NCBI RefSeq assembly: GCF_000011345.1
Contig: NC_004113.1
Span: forward strand, 1,922,001-1,986,000
Source: Thermosynechococcus vestitus BP-1
Lineage (GTDB): Bacteria; Cyanobacteriota; Cyanobacteriia; Thermosynechococcales; Thermosynechococcaceae
Reading direction: 5' to 3'
Length of the DNA stretch: 64,000 nt
The position numbers and the translations under genes were made by a program. Below the pieces are notes generated by a model. The model was not told where the DNA came from. It did no database searches and saw only the letters and a list, made by a program, of their open reading frames with translations. Positions 57,223 through 64,000 of the stretch are shown piece by piece (position 1 is the first letter of the stretch; each line of letters begins with the position of its first letter).

Positions 57223-58113
57223 ATGACCTCGACGCTCTCAGCCACGGCAGCTTTTCCCACCGCAGACTGGACTTGGCGCGGCCATCGCATTCGCTACAGC
57301 GTCAATGGCAGTGGTGCCCCAGTAGTCTTGGTTCATGGATTTGGTGCCTCCATTGGTCACTGGCGCAAAAATATCCCCGCCCTTACTGCCGCAGGCTACC
57401 GTGTCTATGCCCTTGATTTACTGGGCTTTGGTGCATCGGCAAAGCCAGATTTAGCCTACAGCTTGGATCTGTGGGCAGAGCTACTGGCGGATTTTGGGCA
57501 AGCCCATGTTGGGGAACCGGTGGTTTGGGTAGGCAACTCCATTGGGGGTCTGTTGTGTTTGATGATGGCCGCGCGCTATGGCCACACCTGCCGTGGGGTC
57601 AGTGTTCTCAACTGTGCCGGCGGACTCAACCACCGTCCCAATGAACTCAACTGGACACAGAGTCTATTTACAGCGATTTTTCGGGCGTTGGTGGCCTCCC
57701 CGATCATTGGTCATCTCATTTTCCATCAGATTCGACAGCCAGAGCGCATCCGCAAAACCCTAACCCAAGTCTATGCCAATCCCGAAGCCATTACCGATGA
57801 ATTGGTGGAGCTGCTGCATCGACCGGCGATGGATGCGGGTGCGAAGGAGGTCTTTGCCCGCGTCATTTCGGCACCCCCTGGACCCAAAATTGTTGATTTG
57901 CTGCCCCACATTCAAGTGCCAATTCTAGTGCTGTGGGGGGAAGTGGATCCTTGGACACCAGTGTCGGGAACAAAGCACTTTGAGGCTCACCAGGAACGTT
58001 TACCCATTCGCATTGAACGGCTCCCCCATACCGGCCACTGTCCCCATGATGATCGCCCCGAACTTGTCAACCCGATCTTAATTGAGTGGCTGCAACAGTT
58101 AACTCAAGGCTAG
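57223..58113 (+). CDS. Alpha/beta hydrolase
   Basis: 296 residues from ATG 57223 (GGAAGGGACTGGG upstream). Alpha/beta hydrolase fold, oxyanion motif HGFGASIGHWRKN, nucleophile Ser in GNSIGGLLCLMMA, Asp in LWGEVDPWTP, His in PHTGHCPHDDRPE. Possible esterase; similar to plastid pheophytinase-type hydrolases, but this is weak. It begins close to the divergent SDR. Confidence 0.9.
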   Translation: MTSTLSATAAFPTADWTWRGHRIRYSVNGSGAPVVLVHGFGASIGHWRKNIPALTAAGYRVYALDLLGFGASAKPDLAYSLDLWAELLADFGQAHVGEPVVWVGNSIGGLLCLMMAARYGHTCRGVSVLNCAGGLNHRPNELNWTQSLFTAIFRALVASPIIGHLIFHQIRQPERIRKTLTQVYANPEAITDELVELLHRPAMDAGAKEVFARVISAPPGPKIVDLLPHIQVPILVLWGEVDPWTPVSGTKHFEAHQERLPIRIERLPHTGHCPHDDRPELVNPILIEWLQQLTQG

Positions 58114-58118
58114 CTCAG

Positions 58119-59072
58119 TCACTTCAACAAAGCCCCAAGCGCATTCAGACCGGCTGATAGGTGCGGCAGCAGGAGGCGATCGCCCACCATGGCAGCACAC
58201 AGCAGCATCATATAGAGGATCGAGAATTTAAAGAGACGGCGGGCGCGTTCCCTTTCCGCTGGGGCTTGGGTCAACTGCCAAGCGCGGTAAATAAACCAAC
58301 TGCCAAGGGCGATCGCCACCACACCATAGCCCCAACTCACCACACCACAGGGATAAACTAACAGCAGACTGGTGGGCACCAGTGCCAAGGTGTAGAGGAA
58401 AATTTGCTGTGCCGTCACGCGATCGCCACCCACCACAGGCAACATGGGCACCTGCACACGGGCATAGTCCTCTTGAATCAACATCGCCAGCGGCCAAAAA
58501 TGGGGCGGTGTCCAGACAAAGATCATGCCAAAGAGCACCCAGGCCGCCCAACTCAGTTCCCCCGTCACCGCTGCCCAACCCACCAAGGGGGGAATTGCCC
58601 CGGCCGCACCGCCAATCACGATATTTTGCGGCGAAGAGCGCTTCAGCCAGTGGGTATAGACCCCCACATAAACCGCAATTCCAGCCATGGCAAGGCAAGC
58701 ACTCAGGAGATTGGCAAATGCTGCCAAAAGGCTAAAGGCGGTGATTGCCAGCAGTACCGCCAGAAACACCGCTTCCCAAGGGGCCACCCGACCTGCCGGC
58801 AACGGCCGATGGCGCGTTCGCTCCATAACCGCATCAATATCACGGTCATAGAGACAGTTGATGGTATTAGCTGCCGCCGCCGCACAGGTACCGCTCCCAA
58901 GGGTGATGAGTAGCAATTGGGGAGACACCCGACCTTGGCCGGCCACCTCCATTGCTGCTGCAGTGGTAATCAAAAAGAGCAGGATTAACCGTGGTTTTGT
59001 GAGCTGGACATAGTCCACCAATTTTGTCGAGAGATCCCCCGTTGAGGAGGAAAGCCTAGCGAGAAATGTCAT
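58119..59072 (-). CDS. ctaB: Protoheme IX farnesyltransferase
   Basis: 317 residues from ATG 59072, in an ATGA overlap with ctaA. UbiA-type prenyltransferase making haem O for cytochrome oxidase. Motif NTINCLYDRDIDAVMERTRHRPLPAG (NxxxDxxxD) and second motif in KRSSPQNIVIGGAAGA. About nine membrane helices. Plasma or thylakoid membrane. Confidence 0.96.
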   Translation of the reverse strand: MTFLARLSSSTGDLSTKLVDYVQLTKPRLILLFLITTAAAMEVAGQGRVSPQLLLITLGSGTCAAAAANTINCLYDRDIDAVMERTRHRPLPAGRVAPWEAVFLAVLLAITAFSLLAAFANLLSACLAMAGIAVYVGVYTHWLKRSSPQNIVIGGAAGAIPPLVGWAAVTGELSWAAWVLFGMIFVWTPPHFWPLAMLIQEDYARVQVPMLPVVGGDRVTAQQIFLYTLALVPTSLLLVYPCGVVSWGYGVVAIALGSWFIYRAWQLTQAPAERERARRLFKFSILYMMLLCAAMVGDRLLLPHLSAGLNALGALLK

Positions 59073-60013
59073 GCAGACCTCAAAGATGTTGAAGATTCCT
59101 GTTTCAGGGAATGGGGTGAGCGATCGCGCCACGCCAAGGCTGAAATAGCCACCAACACGCCCAAGAGGGTGGCGCCAATCATTTGATGGGCAACGGTGAG
59201 TGCCGGCACCTGTAGCTTGAGTTGTAGCGTGCTCCACCCCAAGGCCACTTGCAGCGCCACCAACGGCAGGAGCGAGAAACTTAATTGCCGCAACAGGGGA
59301 GTCAAGGCTGGGCTGCGCCAGGCCCCGATGACGACTACCAGAACACTCAAGGTGGCTGGGACAACCCCCATCAGATGACTATGGAGCACCCCACACAGGC
59401 GATCGCCATAGAGGCACTGATGAACCGCCCACTGCGAAGACACCAAGCCTCCCAACAAACTCTGGCTATAGATACAGAGCAGGGCGACCGGTCCTGCAAT
59501 CCGCAACCAACGGGGGCTACCCCCACCGCTAACGGGAGCCAAGCCAACGGTGATGGTCGCCAAAAGGCCAAAAAAGAGTAGTCCTGTGCCCAAGTGAGCC
59601 GTGACAATTTCAAAGCGCAGCAATTCCGTCACCGTCAACCCCCCCAAAATCCCCTGCACAATCACAAGGCACAGTGCCGCCGCCGCAGCATAGGGAACCC
59701 AAGGCGGCAGGGCTGACCGCCAAGCCACGCTCAAGCCAACAAAGGCGATCGCTAGCAGCCCTAAACTGGTGGCGAGCAGGCGGTGAAACCACTCTAGAAA
59801 AATCTGCAAGTTCATTTGCGGCACCAGCGTGCCAAAGCACAAGGGCCAATCGGGACAGGCTAAACCGGCATCCATCACCCGTGTGGCACTGCCCACCGCC
59901 ATCAAAAAGAGGGTAAAGACCGTCATCAGCAACACAAGGCGAAAAATCCACTGGCGACGGACACTTGGATCACTGCCTAGGGTCAAGGGTGAGACATCAA
60001 AGGGACCCAGCAC
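59069..60013 (-). CDS. ctaA: Haem A synthase (CtaA/Cox15)
   Basis: 314 residues. GTG start with GAGGAAAAATCC upstream. Converts haem O to haem A. About eight helices; conserved GSATRVMDAGLACPDWPLCFG, EWFHRLLA, TAHLGTGLL and VAHQMIGATLL give the four haem-ligand histidines. Translationally coupled to ctaB, giving a compact oxidase haem operon. Confidence 0.95.
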   Translation of the reverse strand: MLGPFDVSPLTLGSDPSVRRQWIFRLVLLMTVFTLFLMAVGSATRVMDAGLACPDWPLCFGTLVPQMNLQIFLEWFHRLLATSLGLLAIAFVGLSVAWRSALPPWVPYAAAAALCLVIVQGILGGLTVTELLRFEIVTAHLGTGLLFFGLLATITVGLAPVSGGGSPRWLRIAGPVALLCIYSQSLLGGLVSSQWAVHQCLYGDRLCGVLHSHLMGVVPATLSVLVVVIGAWRSPALTPLLRQLSFSLLPLVALQVALGWSTLQLKLQVPALTVAHQMIGATLLGVLVAISALAWRDRSPHSLKQESSTSLRSA

Positions 60014-60159
60014 GGATTTTTCCTCGACAGCAACAACTCCTTCATGGTAAAGAAGCTAAGGGGGGGATCACGGCAGCCGTGAAAATCTATAGCTTTTCTT
60101 TAAGTTTTCGCTAGAGTATAAATGTTTCTTGCATTTTGTTGCCTAATTTTGCGGAGGGC

Positions 60160-60729
60160 CTAAAGGGACTGCTCCCCAGGACTGGGTTGTTGTTGCAAGA
60201 AGTGGAGAAAATCCAAGAGTTCTTCATCGCTCAATTGCTGGCGCGATCGCTTGCCATAGCGTTGCAGTAAATAGGCACGACCTTGGGCTTCGGTCCATCC
60301 CAAACGCTTCATTTCCACGGTGGTTTGGGCAATTTCATCCGCCAGATCCACGGGGTCGCGCTTGCTGGGGGGCTTCTCACTGGCCGGTTTGACGGCGGGG
60401 TGGCTGGGGTGAGGATTGGCAGGAGTCGTGGGTTCTAGAATCAGATCAGTATTGCGGGCCTCTGACCAAGGAGCTGCCTCTAGGGCTGCCGGGACACGGG
60501 GAATCAGTTCCGCTTCCGTTTGCACAGGGAGGTGAATACCCAAGAGTCGCAGGGCACGCTGGCGGGCACTATCTTCCGCCTGTTCAAGGGTCGGTGCCGC
60601 AGCCATCCCTGTCGCCAGAATGGTCTCCCCCACTAGGAGAGTCGTTTTGACAATAAAGAGGCCGTCATGAATTTGCAATAAATCACTGACAATGCTGCCG
60701 GTGGGATAGCGGCGGTGAAATTCGCTCAT
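60160..60729 (-). CDS. Conserved cyanobacterial protein of unknown function
   Basis: 189 residues. N-terminal half (IVSDLLQIHDGLFIVKTTLL, then TLEQAEDSARQRALRLLGI) resembles the Rad52/Rad22-like or dsRNA-binding-like beta-alpha pattern seen in some single-strand-binding proteins, only by eye. The middle is proline-rich linker (about 95-125), and the C-terminus has a helical SAP/HTH-like region (GWTEAQGRAYLLQRYGKRSRQQLSDEELLDFL). The C-terminal region is typical of cyanobacterial proteins that bind DNA. Unrecognised by name. Confidence 0.7.
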   Translation of the reverse strand: MSEFHRRYPTGSIVSDLLQIHDGLFIVKTTLLVGETILATGMAAAPTLEQAEDSARQRALRLLGIHLPVQTEAELIPRVPAALEAAPWSEARNTDLILEPTTPANPHPSHPAVKPASEKPPSKRDPVDLADEIAQTTVEMKRLGWTEAQGRAYLLQRYGKRSRQQLSDEELLDFLHFLQQQPSPGEQSL

Positions 60730-60792
60730 GGGAGTGCCGCACCAAAACGACGCATCGAGTTGATCTTATTCTATCCTTGGCGGGGGGTTGGC

Positions 60793-61812
60793 CTAGAGGA
60801 GATTCAACACTGCCCTGTGAACGCCAGCCGACTGCAGGTAGCCTTGATAGTCGGGAACGGGAGCGCAGAAGGTGTGTTGCCATTGGTGAATCAAGGCCGT
60901 GGGGTCAGGGGGCAAGGCTTCCAGTTCAACCCCAGCCATACCCGTATCCGCCATGAGGTAACGGACCTTAGGATCGTAGCTGAGGGCAAAACAGCGACAG
61001 CCAACACTGGCGGCCATAATCAGCGCATGGAGACGCATGGCGATCGCTCCCGCCGTTGCCGCCAAAATGCCCTTCATCTCGCGGGGATCCTCACAGGAGA
61101 TCAGTTGGGTCTGATCAGGCAGGAGGGCCCCATAGAGCTCCTCAGCCAAGGGCAAATCCTGTTGCAGCTGAAAGGGTAATAGCAAAAGCGGCACACCCAT
61201 CTCTTCCTGCCACCGCCGCAAGGCCATTTTCAGACGCTGCCAGCGATCGCTCGTGAGGTGGCGATGGGGACGCAAACACACCGCAATGGGCGCCTTAGCC
61301 TTGGGGGGCAACCCAGGACGCGCCGACATCAGCCATACGGGATCGGCTCCCTGTTGATGGGGAATTCCCCACTGTCGCAGAAGGGCCGCCGACCCGGAAT
61401 CTCGCACTGTAACGGCCAGACAACGGCGGAGCAGTTTCCGAGTCCACCAGCGATAGAGGGGCGATCGCAGCGGTCCAATTCCCTGGGCCCAAGCAATCGT
61501 GCGGCAGCCAAACCGCTGCGCAAGGGTCATCAAGCCAAGGTAATAGAGGGGACTGCGCCAACTCGTCACATCCTGAATCAGACTTCCCCCACCCCAAATA
61601 AAGGCCTGGCTCTGTTGCAGAGTACGCAGCACTTTTTGCCACTGCCGGCGATCGCAGGCGGCAACACCATAGCGGTCTGCCGTGGCCCTAGCATTACCGC
61701 TAAGAACGACCGGTGCAACGTGGGGGGGCAACTGTTCGAGGAGCGTTGCCAACAGCGCCTCATCGCCGGTATTTCCATAGCCGTAGTAGCCACAGAGAAA
61801 GACTTGACTCAT
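60793..61812 (-). CDS. csaB: Polysaccharide pyruvyl transferase CsaB
   Basis: 339 residues. Pyruvyl transferase family adding ketal-pyruvate to cell-wall polysaccharide: FLCGYYGYGNTGDEALLATL at the start, WGGGSLIQDVTSWRSPLYYLG, MRLHALIMAASVGCR. Its ATG is in an ATGA with the stop of the CbiX-like gene. Needed in other bacteria for S-layer anchoring; a similar role in the cyanobacterial envelope is likely. Confidence 0.92.
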   Translation of the reverse strand: MSQVFLCGYYGYGNTGDEALLATLLEQLPPHVAPVVLSGNARATADRYGVAACDRRQWQKVLRTLQQSQAFIWGGGSLIQDVTSWRSPLYYLGLMTLAQRFGCRTIAWAQGIGPLRSPLYRWWTRKLLRRCLAVTVRDSGSAALLRQWGIPHQQGADPVWLMSARPGLPPKAKAPIAVCLRPHRHLTSDRWQRLKMALRRWQEEMGVPLLLLPFQLQQDLPLAEELYGALLPDQTQLISCEDPREMKGILAATAGAIAMRLHALIMAASVGCRCFALSYDPKVRYLMADTGMAGVELEALPPDPTALIHQWQHTFCAPVPDYQGYLQSAGVHRAVLNLL

Positions 61813-62501
61813 ACCACAGGCTCCACGAGCGGCACTGCCTGAAGAATCTGTTGCAGCACGTTGATGAAGGAGGAGGTGGGTTGAATGGCCGGCACCAAAG
61901 AAACGGAGTGGCGGGGATACCTGACCTGCAGCAGGGCGAGTTGGCTGTGCACCTGATCAAGGGTTTTGCCACCAAAAAGAAAGTAGCCATAAATTTTGCT
62001 ACTGGTATACCCCTGAGCCATCCGCGCCTCAATGGCATGGTTTAAACTTCCCGTTTGCGTCAGCAGGGCTGGACGCACACCACAGGTCTGACACAGTTCC
62101 TCAAACCAAGGGAGGACTTCAGGCCGACGGCTGCCATGGCCCAGGAGAATATGGGCACCTTCATCGGCGATCGCCCGTTTTAACCATGCTTGAAAGAGCG
62201 GCTGTCCGCCCAAGAAGGGGAGTAATTGAATGGGAAGCACCGACTCGGCGGCGGCGATCGCCAGCGGTAGATCCACGACCACATGGTTGCCTGGCAATAA
62301 AAAGAGGGGTAGGATCACCATCCCCTCAGCCCCCTGAGAGTGTGCCTCCTGACTAAATTGGCAAATCTGCTTAGGCAGTGGTGCCCCTTCAAGGGTTCCC
62401 CAGCTGAGGATGCCAAGAGGGGTGAGTTGCTGGCACAGGAATGCCATCGCTTGCTGCGGTTCCGGGGCAGGGCTGCCGTGGCTAATGAGAAAGTAAGCCA
62501 T
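61809..62501 (-). CDS. CbiX/SirB-like chelatase
   Basis: 230 residues from ATG 62501 (a second ATG follows at 62498). Starts MAYFLISHGSPAPEPQQAM; later GMVILPLFLLPGNHVVVDLP and HILLGHGSRRPEVLPWFEEL. The sirohydrochlorin chelatase family inserts cobalt or iron in sirohaem and cobalamin synthesis. Overlaps hisS by 20 bases and csaB by 4, so the three are one transcript. Confidence 0.85.
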   Translation of the reverse strand: MAYFLISHGSPAPEPQQAMAFLCQQLTPLGILSWGTLEGAPLPKQICQFSQEAHSQGAEGMVILPLFLLPGNHVVVDLPLAIAAAESVLPIQLLPFLGGQPLFQAWLKRAIADEGAHILLGHGSRRPEVLPWFEELCQTCGVRPALLTQTGSLNHAIEARMAQGYTSSKIYGYFLFGGKTLDQVHSQLALLQVRYPRHSVSLVPAIQPTSSFINVLQQILQAVPLVEPVV

Positions 62502-63768
62502 CATGGGGGGTAAGGAAGCGCGATCGCCAGTTTTCACTCAAGAGTTCCTGTTGCGGTACCAAAACCTGCTCTCCGGAAGCTAACCACTTCACTTGGACGG
62601 TACCATCCGTCGCTTCACTCTCGCCAATGACCAGACACACGGTGGCACCAACGCGATCGGCGCGTTTCACCTGCTTGCCAAAGGCACTACCGCTGAGATC
62701 CACGTCTACGGTATACCCTTGATGCCGCAGTTGCTGTGCCAAGATCAGGCCTTGACGTTCAGCAGCTGCGCCGCGGGTCACCATATAGAGGTAGGGCTGA
62801 TTGCGCGCTGGGAGGGGGCGATCGCGCAAAAGTAAAATCAGCCGCTCCAGTCCCATCGCCCAACCAATTGCCGGGGTTGGTGGGCCACCCAGTTCCTCCA
62901 CAAGGTGATCGTAGCGACCACCGCCACAGACAGTTCCCTCATTCCCTAAACTCATATCCTGAAATTCAAAGGCGGTGTGGGTGTAGTAATCGAGACCCCG
63001 CACAAGGGCAGGGTTAATTTGGTAGGCAATGCCCAGAGCCTGCAGGAGGGATTGGACTTGCTCAAAATGGGCGCGCGATCGCGCACTCAAATAATCCAAA
63101 AGCCGCGGCGCTTCCTTGACAATGGCTTGGGTGCGGGGATCTTTGCTATCCAGAATTCTGAGGGGATTGCGGTGGAGGCGTTCTTGGGAATCGGGGTCTA
63201 AGTCTGCTTTGTAGGGGGTGAGGTAATCCACCAAGGCTTGGCGATAGGCACTGCGATCCTCGCGATCGCCCACGGAGTTGAGCATCAGGGTTAACTGCTT
63301 TAGTCCCAGAGCCTGCAAAATATCTAAGGCCACGGCAATGACTTCAGCATCGGCACGGGGATCAGCACTCCCTAAAACTTCCACCCCCAACTGGTGAAAC
63401 TGGCGGTAGCGACCGGATTGCGGCCGCTCATAGCGAAACATTGGCCCTAGGTACCACAGACGTTGCACGCCCCCTTGGCTGTGGAGGCCATGCTCAATAT
63501 AGGCGCGAACCACCCCCGCGGTGCCCTCTGGCCGCAGTGTCAGCGACCGTTGAGCGCGATCGCGAAAGGTGTACATCTCCTTACTGACAATATCAGTGGC
63601 TTCACCAATGCCCCGCTCAAACAGAGGGGTTTGCTCAAAAATGGGAGTGCAAATTTCACGGTAGGCAGCGCGATCTAAAATCTGACGGGCAATGGTTTCT
63701 AAATACTGCCAATAGACCCGCTCAGCGGGCAAAATATCGCGAGTTCCCCGTGGTGCTTGCAAACCCAT
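62482..63768 (-). CDS. hisS: Histidyl-tRNA synthetase
   Basis: 428 residues. Class II synthetase: QAPRGTRDILPAE, motif 2 FRYERPQSGRYRQFHQLGVEVLG, histidine-binding LVRGLDYYTHTAFEF, motif 3 AIGWAMGLERLILLL. Full length. First of hisS-cbiX-csaB. Confidence 0.97.
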   Translation of the reverse strand: MGLQAPRGTRDILPAERVYWQYLETIARQILDRAAYREICTPIFEQTPLFERGIGEATDIVSKEMYTFRDRAQRSLTLRPEGTAGVVRAYIEHGLHSQGGVQRLWYLGPMFRYERPQSGRYRQFHQLGVEVLGSADPRADAEVIAVALDILQALGLKQLTLMLNSVGDREDRSAYRQALVDYLTPYKADLDPDSQERLHRNPLRILDSKDPRTQAIVKEAPRLLDYLSARSRAHFEQVQSLLQALGIAYQINPALVRGLDYYTHTAFEFQDMSLGNEGTVCGGGRYDHLVEELGGPPTPAIGWAMGLERLILLLRDRPLPARNQPYLYMVTRGAAAERQGLILAQQLRHQGYTVDVDLSGSAFGKQVKRADRVGATVCLVIGESEATDGTVQVKWLASGEQVLVPQQELLSENWRSRFLTPHDGLLSH

Positions 63769-63837
63769 GTGTGGTCAATGCGCAAATGAAACAGACGTAT
63801 TATACCTGCTTATACCTGACTCGCTTCCCCTTCCCAG

Positions 63838-63987
63838 TCACTTCTCCACCCGCTCTAAAACCTCGCGAATGTGCTTGAGTTCCCCAAGAATGTCCTTGAG
63901 GAGATCGTCGGTGGGATTGGGGGGGATTGTTTTTAATTCCCCTTGGAGGGTAGTCATCCCCATCACATCACGGGCAAAGCGAGCCAC
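63838..63987 (-). CDS. Small helical protein, 49 residues
   Basis: GTG 63987 opens a 50-codon frame ending TGA at 63838; an in-frame TGA just upstream means it is complete. The protein starts MARFARDVMGMTTLQGELK and ends DILGELKHIREVLERVEK, a likely coiled coil. No family recognised. The start codon has only weak GGTGAAATGAA upstream, and the window end is near. Confidence 0.5.
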   Translation of the reverse strand: MARFARDVMGMTTLQGELKTIPPNPTDDLLKDILGELKHIREVLERVEK

Positions 63988-64000
63988 TTCATTTCACCGC

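Overview
The window is a chromosomal segment of a unicellular thermophilic cyanobacterium, almost certainly Thermosynechococcus (T. elongatus / T. vulcanus type). The signs are two tandem psbA genes encoding the PsbA1 and PsbA2 forms of D1 described for that genus, very frequent HIP1 octamers (GCGATCGC), and many cyanobacterium-only families (Ycf46, Ycf35, Tab2, PedR, Zam, ferredoxin-type divinyl reductase, DUF3727). The assignment rests on recognised proteins; no search was run.

Layout. 1-2.9 kb: end of purD, a small membrane protein, a DevA-type ABC ATPase and an ArsA/Get3-like ATPase. 3.1-5.7 kb: psbA1 and psbA2 with related leaders and terminators. 5.7-13.5 kb: bciB (chlorophyll synthesis), a transketolase/phosphoketolase-like enzyme, cobyrinate diamide synthase, an EnvC-like M23 peptidase and a phosphodiester-glycosidase-like protein. 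13.6-22.9 kb: secA, a Mo-nitrogenase-C-terminus-like small protein, a radical SAM gene overlapping a glycolipid glycosyltransferase (mgdA-like), a phosphate-binding-type protein, a membrane protein of unknown function and a Tab2 translation factor. 22.9-30.5 kb: a decayed transposase, a PAS-GGDEF-EAL protein, an AT-rich non-coding stretch, a tiny membrane protein gene, nrdR, an acyltransferase, a pentapeptide-repeat protein and pedR. 30.5-37 kb: a PLP decarboxylase, DUF3727, a zinc-binding DUF7682-like protein, tkt, fabF and acpP. 37.2-48.9 kb: zam (RNase II/R family with a degenerate active site), fmt, an RHH regulator, ycf46, ycf35, a DNA methyltransferase, a Nudix-like protein, a radical SAM/B12-type protein and topA. 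49-55 kb: a broken amino-acid ABC ATPase gene, ppa, an AT-rich membrane protein, a four-gene MerR-controlled metal(loid) operon with a clear operator, and the remnant of a queG-like gene. 55-64 kb: CPBP protease, SDR, alpha/beta hydrolase, ctaA-ctaB, an unknown protein, hisS-cbiX-csaB and a 49-residue ORF.

Most of the window is ordinary housekeeping and photosynthesis DNA, densely packed. Six of the ten convergent gene pairs share a 4-bp stop-codon overlap. The accessory parts are the three decayed genes (IS630-like transposase, amino-acid ABC ATPase, QueG-like), the AT-rich membrane protein and the MerR operon. I saw no rRNA, tRNA, CRISPR array, prophage or intact insertion sequence. The best leads for something undescribed are the MerR operon, the unlisted 43-residue membrane protein, the zinc-ribbon/RelE-like protein and the radical SAM-glycosyltransferase overlap.
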